A stretch of 64,000 nt of DNA from Pseudomonadota bacterium (lineage in GTDB: Bacteria; Pseudomonadota; Alphaproteobacteria; Rhizobiales; Beijerinckiaceae), in the NCBI GenBank assembly GCA_021813805.1, contig JAKAJL010000010.1, positions 1-64,000 on the forward strand, written 5' to 3'. The first letter of the stretch is position 1, and each line of letters starts with the position of its first letter. Positions 8,234 through 22,233 of the stretch are shown in pieces. The notes under the pieces were generated by a model. The model did not search any database, had not been told where the DNA came from, and worked only from the letters and a program-made list of their open reading frames with translations. A program made the translations under genes and the position numbers.

Positions 8234-9468
8234 CCGGCGCGGCTGTTCGCCAGTTCCTGAACGCCTTCGAGCAGAGCGTCCACATCCACGTCGACATTGT
8301 AAAGCGCGACGCTTGCGCGCGCCGCGCCTCGTGCGCGGAAAACCTCGAAAAGAGGCTGAGCACAATGATAGCCGCCCCGCAGGGCGACGCCCTTGCGGTC
8401 GAGTTGGATGCAAACCTCCTCCGGCGACACATGCTCCATGCAAAAAGAAACGACCCCTGTTCTCAGACGCAAGTCGAGAGGGCCGAGAATGCGGACGCCC
8501 TTGATGGAGGCGAGACCGCCGAGCAAGCTCCGCGTCAATCGGGCTTCGTGCTCGCGGATGGCGTTCCAATCAAGCCCTTGCATCCAGTCGAGCGCCGCGC
8601 CGAGACCGATCGCAGCCGCTATGGGCGGCGTTCCCGCTTCGAAACGGCGCGGAGGCGGTCGGAAACGCGCGCTCCCCAGCGTCACCGTTTCGACCATCTG
8701 CCCGCCTGTCATGAAGGGAGGCATGGTTGCGAGAAGCGCGGCGCGTCCCCATAGGATTCCGACGCCGGTCGGCCCGAAGGCCTTATGGCCGGAGAAGGCG
8801 TAGAAATCGACGCCCAGCGCCCGAACGTCCACCGGACTGTGCGCGACGTGCTGGGCGCCGTCGAGCATCACCTTGGCGCCCACGGATCGGGCCGCCGCGA
8901 CGACGGGCGCGACATCGGTTACGGCGCCCGTGACGTTGGAGCAATGGGTCAGCGCCACCAGGCGGCATCGATCGGTGATGCGCGATTCCAGCGCTTCGAG
9001 GTCGAGCCTGCCCTCGGGCGTCATCGGCAGAAAGCGCAGGACGATTCCGCGCTGGGCGGCCAGAGTCTGCCAAGGCGTCAAATTGCTGTGATGTTCGAGG
9101 ACGGAGAGCAGGATCTCGTCGCCGGCGACCATAAGCGTCCCGAAAGAATGGGCCAGCAAATTGATCGCCGACGTCGCGCCATAGGTGAAGACGACTTCTT
9201 GATCGGAATAAGCGTTGAGGAAGCGCGCCGCCTGTGCGCGCGCGCCGTTATAGGCCTCTGTCGCGGCGCGGGCGCGGCGGTGCAATCCCTCGTGCACATT
9301 TGCGCGCGCCTCGATTTCGAATCCGCGCAAAGCCTCGAATACGCAATCCGGCATTTGCGCCGTCGCGGCGCTGTCCAGGTAATGCAGACGACGATCCGCC
9401 AATCCAGGAAACAGACGCTTGACGGTCCCAGCTGCGAAACCAGCCCGGGAAGCGCTCTTCGTGATCAT
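8230..9468 (-). CDS. SufS/CsdA-type cysteine desulfurase
   Basis: This 412-residue PLP enzyme removes sulfur from cysteine for Fe-S cluster or thio-cofactor assembly. It shows YLDSAATAQMPD near the N-terminus, HHSN, DGAQHVAH, the PLP-lysine loop AFSGHKAFGPTGVG, and the active-site cysteine loop RGGYHCAQP, which is the SufS (group II) form. No sufBCD or sufE gene is nearby, so this is an isolated copy. The stop codon lies inside the adjacent palindromic element, so the C-terminus may have been altered by its insertion. A kynureninase or isopenicillin-epimerase-like activity is less likely given the conserved Cys. Confidence 0.88.
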   Translation of the reverse strand: MITKSASRAGFAAGTVKRLFPGLADRRLHYLDSAATAQMPDCVFEALRGFEIEARANVHEGLHRRARAATEAYNGARAQAARFLNAYSDQEVVFTYGATSAINLLAHSFGTLMVAGDEILLSVLEHHSNLTPWQTLAAQRGIVLRFLPMTPEGRLDLEALESRITDRCRLVALTHCSNVTGAVTDVAPVVAAARSVGAKVMLDGAQHVAHSPVDVRALGVDFYAFSGHKAFGPTGVGILWGRAALLATMPPFMTGGQMVETVTLGSARFRPPPRRFEAGTPPIAAAIGLGAALDWMQGLDWNAIREHEARLTRSLLGGLASIKGVRILGPLDLRLRTGVVSFCMEHVSPEEVCIQLDRKGVALRGGYHCAQPLFEVFRARGAARASVALYNVDVDVDALLEGVQELANSRAG

Positions 9469-9759
9469 GGCCGTCCGATCCCGGTCGCCGACCCAGCGGC
9501 GCGGAAAACTAAAACAGTTTCCGATTCGGCCGTCAAACTCTCAAGGCTCCCTGGGCCTTCCGGCCACGACGCCGATGGGCGCGCCGGCCGCCGGCGGGAC
9601 TTGTCTCGGCCCGATCCCGCTTGATATCGCCCCTGGCCGGAAATAGCCTGCAACCGAACGAAACAGGCGCCCAAACCGTCGGACCGCGCCACGCCGGCGC
9701 GAGCCGCGCCCCGGCGGGCGGAACGACGCGCATTGGGCCGGATCGCGACGGGAGGGGCC

Positions 9760-12225
<2,466 letters not shown>

Positions 12226-12981
12226 CGTCCGCTCCACAATTTCGCGGGGTCGCGAGTTTTTTTCAGGCGCTGGACCGGAAATCCCGGGCGTCATTCTGGA
12301 GCGAAGCCCGTGCCGGCGGCTTTCTGATTTTCTCACCCCGCGCCAACCTCAGAAACGGCTCGCCCCGCCTCCATTTGACATGAAACTGTCGAACAGCGCC
12401 TCGCTGTCCGTGGTGTTTTCACCTCGACGGCCGTCCCGTCGAAAGGGTGCGGTCGTCGGCGTCGTTTCAGCCGTGGGAAATGCGATGTGACGGGTCGCCG
12501 CGGCTTGCGCGCGCGGCGGGCGAGCGCCCGTCGCCGCTTGTCCCGGAGGAAGGACTCGACCCCGAAGGGCGGCTCGAAGCCGCGGTCTCCGTGGGCCTGG
12601 AAAGGAGCAATATCGAATTGGAGATTCTTCCGAGCTTCGACACGCCGGCCTTTTTGAGCGCGCTTCAATCCTAGCGCGAGCGCCTGATCGTGCTCCAGCG
12701 GAGCCGGCGAGGAGAATCCGGGGCGCCTCGATGCCTTGGAAATCGCCTCCCGGAGGCTCACGCCCGTCTTGCTGGGCTCGAGGTCGAGCCATGGCGGGGC
12801 TGGTTGGCAATGGTCCGCGTTAGGATCATTCGTTTTCAAGGCCCGCAATTGGACGCCTGATCGCGGCGATGTGTGGCGTAAAGATTTAACGCCGGTTTTC
12901 TGAGATTGACCCGCATCATTGCCGTCGCCTTGCTGTGCTGGGAGGTTGAGGCGGGAAATCCCGGGTCGCCTGAACAGGCCA
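12226..12981. other. Long gap with only weak, possibly decayed coding sequence
   Basis: About 750 bases separate the Lon-like gene from the next clear gene. A plus-strand frame ending at 12674 closes with a protein-like segment (DPEGRLEAAVSVGLERSNIE, then ILPSFDTPAFL) whose upstream part reads as GC-rich noise, so it may be the remnant of a gene. The minus-strand frame 12333-13079 overlaps the next gene's start and is Arg/Pro-rich, so I do not accept it. I see no RNA gene or repeat. Confidence 0.35.
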
Positions 12982-13920
12982 ATGAGCGCTAAAGCCGACA
13001 TCAAGCAAGCGTCAGCCTCGCCGCCGACAGGAGAAGCGCCCGCTGGCCCGCCGCGTGTGTCCATCGCCGAACTCAACAATGGGGCGGTCGCCGAACGGCT
13101 GCGTCAGGCGGCCAGCCTACTGGCGGCGCAGGGCGACAATCCGTTTCGCGTCTCCGCCTACCGGCGCGCGGCGGACACGGTCGACCGGCTCGACAGGGAT
13201 GTGCGGGTCATCGCAGAGTCCGGCGGCCGGGAAGCGCTCGACGCCATTCCTGGGGTCGGCCCCTCGATCGCCGGCGCCATCGTGGAAATGCTGACGACCG
13301 GACGCTGGGGGTTTCTGGAGCGCCTGAAAGGCGTGTCCGATCCCGAAGCAATGTTTTGCTCTGTGCCCGGCGTCGGCCCCAAGCTGGCGCACCGTGTCCA
13401 GCAGAAATTGCATCTTGATTCGCTGGAGGCGCTGGAGGCCGCCGCCCATGACGGAAGGCTTCGCGAGGTTCCCGGCTTTGGCGCGCGCCGCGTCGCCGTG
13501 GTCCGCAATACGCTCGCCGACCTGCTCGGCCGGATCAGGACGCCGCCGCGACGCGTGGAGGACGAGCCCTCCGTGGCGATTCTGCTCGATGTCGACCGCG
13601 AATACCGGGACGCCGCGGCGCGCGGCGCCTTGCGCAAGATCGCGCCAAAACGGTTCAATCCCGGCGGCGAGGCGTGGCTGCCCGTGCTCCACGCCATGCG
13701 AGGGCCCTGGCGTTTCACGGCGCTTTATTCCAACACGGCGCGCGCGCACGAACTTCATCGGACGAGCGACTGGGTGGTGATTTATTTCCATCGTGACGGC
13801 GCCCCGGAGGGAAGGCGCACGATCGTCACCGAAACCCATGGGCCCGAGCGGGGACAGCGCGTCGTGCGCGGGCGCGAAGCGGAGCGCGTCGAAGCCGCGA
13901 AACAGCCGCGTTCAAGCTGA
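12982..13920 (+). CDS. Helix-hairpin-helix protein related to the N-terminal part of PolX
   Basis: This is a protein of about 312 residues. Residues ~35-170 resemble the 8-kDa/HhH region of family X DNA polymerases: NPFRVSAYRRAADTV, AIPGVGPSIAGAIVEML, SVPGVGPKLAHRVQ and EVPGFGARRVAVVR, that is three or four HhH units. No nucleotidyltransferase palm and no PHP nuclease domain follows. Instead there is an uncharacterised C-terminal domain with RFNPGGEAWLPVLHAM and TALYSNTARAHELHRTSDWV. A DNA-binding role is likely and catalysis is not shown. Start ATG 12982 is preferred over 12919 because the extra residues are unconserved. Confidence 0.75.
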   Translation: MSAKADIKQASASPPTGEAPAGPPRVSIAELNNGAVAERLRQAASLLAAQGDNPFRVSAYRRAADTVDRLDRDVRVIAESGGREALDAIPGVGPSIAGAIVEMLTTGRWGFLERLKGVSDPEAMFCSVPGVGPKLAHRVQQKLHLDSLEALEAAAHDGRLREVPGFGARRVAVVRNTLADLLGRIRTPPRRVEDEPSVAILLDVDREYRDAAARGALRKIAPKRFNPGGEAWLPVLHAMRGPWRFTALYSNTARAHELHRTSDWVVIYFHRDGAPEGRRTIVTETHGPERGQRVVRGREAERVEAAKQPRSS

Positions 13921-13983
13921 AGCCACACTGATTTGGCAAATGTCGACAAGGCCTTATAAAGAGGCGGAAAGGACCGCCTTGTC

Positions 13984-14625
13984 ATGTTCGAAATGTTGAA
14001 AGCGGCCTTTGTCACGCTCCTCGTCACGATCGACCCTCCCGGCGTGGCGCCGGTGTTTCTCGCGCTGACCGCGGGAATGAGCGCGCAGGCGCAGCGCGAA
14101 GTCGCGCTGCGCGCCGCGGCCATTGCTTTCGCCGTTCTGCTCCTCTTCGCTCTCGGTGGCCGTCCGGTCCTCAATCTGCTTGGAATTTCGATGGCGGCTT
14201 TCCGGATCGCCGGCGGCCTGCTGCTCTTTCGTATCGCGGTGGAAATGATCTTCGGACGCGAGGAGCGAAACAAACAGGTTTTCGCCGACGAGGCCGTCAG
14301 CCGCGACCATATCAGCAACATTGCGGCCTTTCCCCTCGCGATTCCTTTACTTGCGGGGCCGGGCTCGATCACGGCGACGATCCTGCTCGCAGAGCGCGCG
14401 GAAAATGATTGGTCGTTGCTTTTCGCTCTCGCCGGCGTCACCGCTCTGATCATGGCGATCACCTTTTTCGCCTTCATATTTGCGGGATGGTTTGCGCGAC
14501 TGCTCGGCGTGACTGGCCAGGTCGTCCTCAGCCGGATGCTCGGCGTGATCCTCGCCGCGCTCGCGGCGCAATTCGTCATCGATGGCGTCATGATGGTCGT
14601 CGGTTCGCGGAATCTCGCAGGGTAA
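13984..14625 (+). CDS. marC: MarC-family integral membrane protein
   Basis: This 213-residue protein has six hydrophobic segments and the MarC-type N-terminus (FVTLLVTIDPPGVAPVFLAL), followed by AFRIAGGLLLFRIAVEM and FPLAIPLLAGPGSITATILL. MarC proteins are inner-membrane proteins of unknown function, once linked to multiple antibiotic resistance but without proven transport. It begins 63 bases after the HhH gene on the same strand. The product name rests on the conserved N-terminal and GPGSI motifs. Confidence 0.92.
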   Translation: MFEMLKAAFVTLLVTIDPPGVAPVFLALTAGMSAQAQREVALRAAAIAFAVLLLFALGGRPVLNLLGISMAAFRIAGGLLLFRIAVEMIFGREERNKQVFADEAVSRDHISNIAAFPLAIPLLAGPGSITATILLAERAENDWSLLFALAGVTALIMAITFFAFIFAGWFARLLGVTGQVVLSRMLGVILAALAAQFVIDGVMMVVGSRNLAG

Positions 14626-14915
14626 AGATGGCAGCGGCCATGTTTCGTCGGCGGACGCCGCCATGACATGGAGGCGTCCGCAATTTTCGCTCAGAACGCG
14701 GCCCCGGCGGCTGGCGAAATGAACCGGCGCGGCGCGATGTCGAACGCTGGAGAGCGTCATGGAAAGCGCGACATTGCGAAAATGACTGGCGGATCGGGGC
14801 CGTTCATTCGAGCCAGGCAAGGACGCCGTCCAAATGGCCGGCCATGCTCAGGCGGCCGTCCGTCTTGGGAGCCGCAGGTCGATTTTTCCCGATGTCGCCG
14901 CGCGCAAGCCGCACG

Positions 14916-15305
14916 ATGATGAAAACGTGCGGAAGATCGTTGACGAACTCCTGATGCGGCGCGATCGCCTCAGGCTCTTGCCCGGCTCGAACGCAAGGCC
15001 ATGGGGAAGGCGCCGGAGGATTGTTCGGACGTCGAATGGGTCGGCAATTACGCGCTGCCGGGGCCGTGCGGTTCCCTGGATATTTTCCTCGCCAAGCATA
15101 TCGAAACGCGGCAAATGTTTCGACATCGATCCGCACCTTCGGACACGCCCATACCGAGATCTCGGCCGCGAACGAATGGGCCTGCCTCAAGCAAATCATA
15201 CGCGCGCTTTGGGACGGTTTACGCAAGACTGCCGCGCAATCCTGGGAAACGCCATGGCGCGAAAATCCGATGAACCGCGAGCGGATTTTCGCGCCAGCGG
15301 AATAG
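14916..15305 (+). pseudogene. GYD-domain protein, broken by two frameshifts
   Basis: Joining three frames rebuilds a GYD-domain protein of about 125 residues. From ATG 14916/14919 the first frame gives MMKTCGRSLTN. After a shift near 14950 the second frame gives AARSPQALARLERKAMGK, then DVEWVGNYALPGPCGSLDIF. After a second shift near 15110 the third frame gives VSTSIRTFGHAHTEISAANE and runs to a stop at 15303. The HAHTE and GNYAL-type blocks are characteristic of the family. Each shift is explained by a single missing base, so this is an inactivated gene or, less likely, two sequencing errors. Confidence 0.7.
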
Positions 15306-15393
15306 GAATTCCTCATGATTCTTGCGGAATTCCCATGCGGCGACAGGCGCGCGGCGGCGCGGCTCGCCGCGCCAAAAGCTTGTCCAATGGCTC

Positions 15394-15750
15394 TCAACAG
15401 GTGACGTGCATGAGGCCGATCTTTTTGCGACGCGAATGATTGAACGTCCCGATGGCTTCGGGCGTCGGCTGCATCTCGACGCGGCATCGCTTTTTGTCAA
15501 AATAATCCCGCGCTTCGGGCGACAGCCGCACGTTTCCTTCCTGGCCGGTTCCGACGATCAGCGCATCGCACCCGTCTTCATAAATGAATTTGGCTTCCTC
15601 CTTCGAAATGATGTGCGACGTGCCGTAGAGCTCTTTCGAGAGCTTCTTTTTTCTCTTTTCGATCTGTCCGGAAAGGCGAATGATCACGTCGTGCTCATAG
15701 GTCTTGCCGTCGATGGTGATGCTGCCGAATTCGGTCGATTCAATGGTCAT
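15394..15750 (-). CDS. Mth938-domain (DUF498) protein
   Basis: This 118-residue protein fits the Mth938 domain along its length: FGSITIDGKTYEHDVIIRL, KKLSKELYGTSHIISKEEAK and GTGQEGNVRLSPEARDYF. The molecular function is not established; relatives are small single-domain proteins, some tied to assembly of respiratory complex I in eukaryotes. Base composition is somewhat poorer in GC at several codons than the neighbours, and the closest-looking family members are archaeal and deltaproteobacterial in style, so horizontal gain is possible. Confidence 0.88.
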   Translation of the reverse strand: MTIESTEFGSITIDGKTYEHDVIIRLSGQIEKRKKKLSKELYGTSHIISKEEAKFIYEDGCDALIVGTGQEGNVRLSPEARDYFDKKRCRVEMQPTPEAIGTFNHSRRKKIGLMHVTC

Positions 15751-15859
15751 GACCTCCTCCCAATGTTCGAGCGGCGGCGCGTCGTGACGATGCCGGATGA
15801 CCCATCGAGCGGTTCGCTCGATGGGCGGCGCGGCCGCGCCAGAATCTTCGCCGGACGAT

Positions 15860-16537
15860 TCAGGCCAGATAGGCCGCCATTATGCCGGAAAGAACAATGC
15901 CGTCGAAAGTCCCGGCGCCGCCAATGCTGACCATGGCGGAGCCGATTTTCGAAATTTCCTTCAAATGGAGAAGGTCCGCGCCGATGAGCGGACCGAGCAC
16001 ACCGGCGATGAAAGCGACGGGAGGGGCGTGATCGGGAGCAAGGACCAGCGCCAAAATCGTGGCGACGAACGCGGGAACCAGTCCCGGCACGACGATGCCG
16101 ACGCCGGGCGCGGGTCGAGCGATCAAATAACAGACGCCGATGGAGACGGCCGACGACGCCCCCGCCGCCCAGAGGACGGCGGGGGCGGCCATTGCGACAT
16201 AAACCAGTTCATACAAAACCAGCGCCGTGGGGATAAGGCAGCCGCCGAGATTGACGGCGACAATGGTTGTGCGCCGGACGCGCCGGATTTGCGGTCCCCA
16301 TCCGGCAAAGCCGAAAATCGCCAGCGGCTCGATCGCGACCTCGTCTTCCCGTTCCAAACGCGCGATCGGAATATTGACAAGGCCGCCGACGAAAACGCCG
16401 GCCGCGATGACAATCGCCATCCCCGGCGAGATATGCAGCTTGCCGAGACTGACGATCATCGCCTCGCCCAAGACGAAAGGGAAGACAGTGAGAAGAAGCA
16501 GCGAGAGAATCAGGGAAAGCCAAATCAACAGGTTCAC
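15860..16537 (-). CDS. DUF1614 integral membrane protein
   Basis: This 225-residue protein has about six to seven hydrophobic helices and matches DUF1614, as in the segments GGLVNIPIARLE, VNLGGCLIPTALVLYEL, and the C-terminal GADLLHLKEISKIGSAMVSI followed by GGAGTFDGI. The role is unknown; the family occurs in methylotrophs, methanogens and other anaerobes. It is 109 bases upstream (in its own sense, downstream) of the Mth938-domain gene, and both run on the minus strand. Confidence 0.88.
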   Translation of the reverse strand: MNLLIWLSLILSLLLLTVFPFVLGEAMIVSLGKLHISPGMAIVIAAGVFVGGLVNIPIARLEREDEVAIEPLAIFGFAGWGPQIRRVRRTTIVAVNLGGCLIPTALVLYELVYVAMAAPAVLWAAGASSAVSIGVCYLIARPAPGVGIVVPGLVPAFVATILALVLAPDHAPPVAFIAGVLGPLIGADLLHLKEISKIGSAMVSIGGAGTFDGIVLSGIMAAYLA

Positions 16538-17006
16538 GCGCGCGTCCGCCTATGTGTCCGATCCCGTCGCGCCACGCGGCTTGCGCCTGATCCGCGGCGT
16601 CCGTCAAAATAGCTTCGGGATCACGATCCGCAAATTCACGGCGGCGGATTCGCCCCAGGTGAAGGAGGTTTCTGATTGGCGGGGCCGGGGCCGGACAAAC
16701 CGTCCGTCCCGCAGCCAATGACGAGCGCGCGCCCGGCGCGGTTCAAGGCTGTGTCGCAATTCGACCCGGAAGGCGCCGGCACGCCGTCGCCAATAGGTTC
16801 CGGAAAGACGAAGCGGGGCGACGCTGTCCCCATATGGCAAAGCCTCCGAGCCGGTTTGCGCCCGATCAGGCCCGGAGTCATCTTGAAAGAAGGAATCACA
16901 AAAAATTGAATACGCTGTTGGCTCGGGCGCCCGGCAGTTGACGCAGCTCATGGCGCCTTGTGGGGCGCCCGTCGATCATTCGTCTTTGATTTGTGGACGG
17001 TTCCAG
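16538..17006. other. Gap without a recognisable gene, upstream of the acetyl-CoA synthetase operon
   Basis: About 470 bases must carry the promoters of the divergent DUF1614 gene and the acsA-pdh operon. Open frames on both strands show no family signature. A GGAGG followed by a short open frame near 16668 is visible but starts with ATT, so I do not call a gene. No clear promoter pair or hairpin is evident. Confidence 0.35.
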
Positions 17007-18760
<1,754 letters not shown>

Positions 18761-18764
<4 letters not shown>

Positions 18765-19756
18765 CGGCGACGACGGACAAGCCCCATCTCACGCGCGAGC
18801 ATTCGCTCGATCTCCTCGCCCGGATGATCCGCATCCGGCGGTTCGAGGACAAAAGCGCGGAGCTTTACACGCAGGAAAAGATTCGTGGCTTTCTGCACCT
18901 TTACGATGGCGAGGAGGCCGTCGCCGTCGGCGTGATTCCCGTTCTGGGCGAAAGCGACAGGATCGTGGCGACGTACCGCGAGCATGGCCACGCGCTGGCG
19001 CGCGGCGTGCCGATGGGCGAGGTGCTTGCGGAAATGTACGGCAAACAGGAGGGCTGCTGCCTGGGGCGCGGCGGCTCGATGCATCTTTTCGACAGCGCAA
19101 GGAATTTCTATGGCGGCAACGCCATCGTCGGCGGCGGACTGCCTCTGGCGGTCGGGCTTGGCCTCGCCGACCGCATGCGGCGGGAAAACCACGTCACGGC
19201 TTGTTTCTTCGGCGAAGGAGCGGTGGCCGAAGGCGAATTTCACGAGAGCCTCAACCTGGCCGCGCTGTGGTCGCTGCCCGTCCTGTTCGTTTGCGAAAAC
19301 AATCTTTATGCGATGGGCACGGCGCTCGCGCTGACCGAATCCGAGACCGACATCCAACGCAAGGCGGCGTGCTATCGGATCGCAGCCGAGGCCGTGGACG
19401 GAATGGACGTCGTGGCGGTCGAGGCTGCGGCGCGACGCGCCGTACGGGCGGTGCGCGAAACTGGCAAGCCTTATTTTCTCGAATGCCGCACGTACCGGCT
19501 GCGCGCCCATTCCATGTTCGACGCCCAGCTTTACCGCGACAATGCCGAGGTGGAATCCTGGCGGCGCAGGGAGCCCATCCTTCGTTTCAGCGAATGGCTG
19601 AAAGCCAATCACATGGTCCACGCCGAAGAAATCGCGCGCATCGAGAATGCGGTCGCCGACGAGATCGAGCAGGCCGTCGCCTTCGCGGAGGCCGGAACAT
19701 GGGAGCCTGTCGAGACCATGACCCGCTACGTCTGCGCGGAGAAGCAGCATGAATGA
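18761..19756 (+). CDS. pdhA: Pyruvate (acetoin-type) dehydrogenase E1 component, alpha subunit
   Basis: This 331-residue subunit binds thiamine diphosphate and decarboxylates the 2-oxo acid. The TPP motif runs from [15 protein letters not shown] to ENNLYAMGT, and [13 protein letters not shown] and [12 protein letters not shown] are typical of PdhA/AcoA. It overlaps acsA by 4 bases and the beta subunit by 8 bases, so the operon is tightly coupled. The sequence alone does not decide between pyruvate and acetoin as substrate, but the absence of acoX/acoR and the acetyl-CoA synthetase partner favour pyruvate. Confidence 0.88.
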
Positions 19757-20780
19757 AATGCGCGACGCCGCGACGCAAACATCGGAGCGCGCCAATGCGG
19801 TCGAGACGACCTATCGCGAAGCCGTGCGCGAGGCGATCCGCGACGCCTTGCGGCGCGACGATCGCGTCTTTCTGATGGGCGAGGACGTCGGCCGTTATGG
19901 TGGCTGCTATGCCGTCAGCAAGGGGCTGCTGGCCGAATTCGGGCCTGAGCGGATTCGTGACACGCCACTCTCGGAATCGGGCTTCACCGGCGCCGGGATC
20001 GGCGCCGCGATGGCGGGCATGCGGCCGATCGTCGAATTGATGACCGTCAATTTCAGCCTGCTCGCCCTCGATCAGATCCTCAATTCGGCCGCGACCATCC
20101 GCCATATGTCGGGCAACCAGTTTGGAGTTCCGCTGGTGATCCGGATGGCGACCGGCGCGGGTCGACAGCTTGCGGCCCAGCACTCGCACAGTCTGGAAGG
20201 CTGGTATGCGCATATTCCGGGGATCAAGGTGCTCGCGCCGGCGACGGTCGAAGACGCCCGCGGCATGCTCTGGACGGCGCTGCAGGATCCCGACCCGGTC
20301 CTGATTTTTGAAAATGTCATGCTCTATAACATGACCGGCGGGCTGGCGGCCGCCGCAGGCCCGGTCGAGATCGACAAGGCCGCGGTGCGGCGGATGGGGG
20401 ACGACATCACCCTCATCACCTATGGCGGCTCGCTTTGGAAGACGCTGGCGGCCGCCGAGGCGCTGCAAGGCGACGCGATCAACGCGGAAGTGATCGATCT
20501 GCGCAGCCTGCGGCCGCTCGACAACGACACGATCCTGGCGTCGGTTCGCAAGACGCGCCGGGCGCTCATCGTCGACGAAGGCTGGCGTTCCGGCAGTCTT
20601 GCGGCCGAGGTTTGCGCACGGATCGTCGAGGGGGCCTTTTTCGAGCTGGACGCGCCGATCGGCCGCGTCTGCAGCGAGGAGGTTCCCATTCCTTACGCGC
20701 GTCATCTTGAAGAAGCGGCCATCCCTCAGACGTCGAAGATCGTCGCCGCGGTCAAAGCCATTTTTGGAAAAGCGCGATGA
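19749..20780 (+). CDS. pdhB: Pyruvate (acetoin-type) dehydrogenase E1 component, beta subunit
   Basis: This 343-residue subunit pairs with the alpha subunit to complete the E1 active site. Characteristic stretches are [40 protein letters not shown], and [14 protein letters not shown]-like [20 protein letters not shown], followed by [13 protein letters not shown]. No lipoyl domain is fused at the N-terminus, unlike the PdhB of many Rhizobiales housekeeping operons, which points to a second, distinct PDH set. It starts within the end of pdhA and its stop overlaps the E2 start by ATGA. Confidence 0.88.
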   Translation: MNEMRDAATQTSERANAVETTYREAVREAIRDALRRDDRVFLMGEDVGRYGGCYAVSKGLLAEFGPERIRDTPLSESGFTGAGIGAAMAGMRPIVELMTVNFSLLALDQILNSAATIRHMSGNQFGVPLVIRMATGAGRQLAAQHSHSLEGWYAHIPGIKVLAPATVEDARGMLWTALQDPDPVLIFENVMLYNMTGGLAAAAGPVEIDKAAVRRMGDDITLITYGGSLWKTLAAAEALQGDAINAEVIDLRSLRPLDNDTILASVRKTRRALIVDEGWRSGSLAAEVCARIVEGAFFELDAPIGRVCSEEVPIPYARHLEEAAIPQTSKIVAAVKAIFGKAR

Positions 20781-21949
20781 CCGACGGCCTCGTCGATTTT
20801 ACGATGCCGTCCCTCGGCTCCGACATGGAGGCCGGTACGCTTGTCGAGTGGCTAGTCCGGCCGAGGGACAAGGTCAAGCGCGGCGACATTGTCGCTGTGG
20901 TCGAAACCCAGAAAGGGGCCATCGAGATCGAGGTCTTTGAAGACGGCGAGATTGCCGAAATCCTCGTCGAGCCGGGACAAAAAGTTCCGGTCGGAACGCC
21001 GCTCGCGCGCGTCCGCAAGGGCGTTCCCGCCAGTGCGGCGGCTGAGGCGGTCGCGGCGGCGGCTGCGCCTCCCCCGCCGCGGGCGCCTGCGCCGGAGCCG
21101 AAGGTTGTCGCGCCCCGGCGCAAGGAGGGGCGCGTCCTGGCTTCGCCGGCGGCGCGGGAGCTTGCGCGTTCGCTGGGCGTCGATCTTGCGAAAATCGAGG
21201 GCAGCGGCCCCGGCGGCGCGATTGTCCGCGCCGATATTGTCGGGCGCGCAACTGCGCCGGAAGAAAAGAAACCGATCGGGCTCGACCTCGCCGCCATGCG
21301 CGAGGCGATCTCAGCCGCCATGGCGCGGTCAAAACGCGAAATCCCGCATTACTATCTCCAGCACCAGATCGACGTCACGCCAAGCGAAGAATGGCTCGCG
21401 CGAACCAATGCGGGACGTCAGCCGGCCGATCGGCTTCTCTTTGCCGTTGTGGCGATGAAGGCCGTCGCCCTCGCGCTGAAGCGCTTCCCGCAATTCAACG
21501 GTTTCTGGCGCGAAGGGAAGTTCGAGCCCGCCGCCGCCGTTCATGTCGGCTTGGCCATCGCCATTCGCGGCGGCGGGCTTGCGGCGCCTGCGCTGCACGA
21601 CGTCGATCGGCTTTCTCTGGATGAACTCATGACGCGGCTTCGCGACCTCGTGCCGAGAATGCGAGCCGGACGCATCCGCGGCTCGGAGATGGCGGACGCC
21701 ACGATCACGGTTTCGAGCCTCGGCGAACGGGGCGTCGAGGCCTTGTTCGGCGTCATCTATCCGCCACAGGTCGCGCTCGTTGGATTCGGAACGATCGTGC
21801 GGCGGCCGTGGCTGACGGAGAACGAGGTTCGGGCGCGCTCGGTCGTCACGATCACGCTCGCGGCCGACCATCGCGTCAGCGATGGTCACGCCGGCGCCTT
21901 GTTTCTCGACGAGATCGGCAAGCTTGTTCAGGAGCCGGAAAAATTATGA
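20777..21949 (+). CDS. pdhC: Dihydrolipoamide acyltransferase E2 component
   Basis: This 390-residue protein has an N-terminal lipoyl domain with the modified lysine in [13 protein letters not shown] (around residue 45), an Ala/Pro linker, a peripheral-subunit binding domain ([20 protein letters not shown] then [15 protein letters not shown]) and a C-terminal acyltransferase domain ending in the catalytic [16 protein letters not shown]. The canonical HxxxDG motif is intact. No E3 (dihydrolipoamide dehydrogenase) gene follows, so E3 must be supplied from elsewhere. The last codons overlap the acyl carrier protein start (ATGA). Confidence 0.9.
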   Translation: MTDGLVDFTMPSLGSDMEAGTLVEWLVRPRDKVKRGDIVAVVETQKGAIEIEVFEDGEIAEILVEPGQKVPVGTPLARVRKGVPASAAAEAVAAAAAPPPPRAPAPEPKVVAPRRKEGRVLASPAARELARSLGVDLAKIEGSGPGGAIVRADIVGRATAPEEKKPIGLDLAAMREAISAAMARSKREIPHYYLQHQIDVTPSEEWLARTNAGRQPADRLLFAVVAMKAVALALKRFPQFNGFWREGKFEPAAAVHVGLAIAIRGGGLAAPALHDVDRLSLDELMTRLRDLVPRMRAGRIRGSEMADATITVSSLGERGVEALFGVIYPPQVALVGFGTIVRRPWLTENEVRARSVVTITLAADHRVSDGHAGALFLDEIGKLVQEPEKL

Positions 21950-22191
21950 ACGAGACTGAGATTCGCGCGATATTTCTGCAGGAGCTGGGCAATATCGCGC
22001 CGGAAATGGACTTGCAACGGCTCGACGCTTACGCGGATCTCCGCGAGGCGCTTGACATCGACTCCATGGATCTTCTCAACCTCATGACGGCTCTTCACCG
22101 CCGCCTCGGCGTCAATATTCCCGAACTCGATTATCCAAAGCTCATGAACCTTGACGGCGCCCTGCGCTATCTCGGCGACCGGCTCAAATAG
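21946..22191 (+). CDS. Acyl carrier protein
   Basis: This 81-residue protein has the acyl carrier fold with the phosphopantetheine serine in ALDIDSMDLLNLM (the DSM/DSL motif), followed by the helix III region FPELDYPKL-like IPELDYPKLMNLDGALRYL. It is the last gene of the acsA-pdhABC run and overlaps E2 by ATGA. A dedicated carrier protein in a dehydrogenase operon is unusual; it suggests that acyl groups made by the ligase or complex are passed to a carrier, but the acceptor pathway is not in the window. Confidence 0.85.
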   Translation: MNETEIRAIFLQELGNIAPEMDLQRLDAYADLREALDIDSMDLLNLMTALHRRLGVNIPELDYPKLMNLDGALRYLGDRLK

Positions 22192-22233
22192 CAGCTTGTG
22201 GGGTTGAGGGCGCAAAATGTGTCCCGGCGTCGA

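Noticed and set aside
12333-13079. A 248-codon minus-strand open frame between the Lon-like and HhH genes
   Set aside because: Its product is Arg/Pro-rich, overlaps the start of the HhH gene, and has no ribosome-binding site or recognisable domain.
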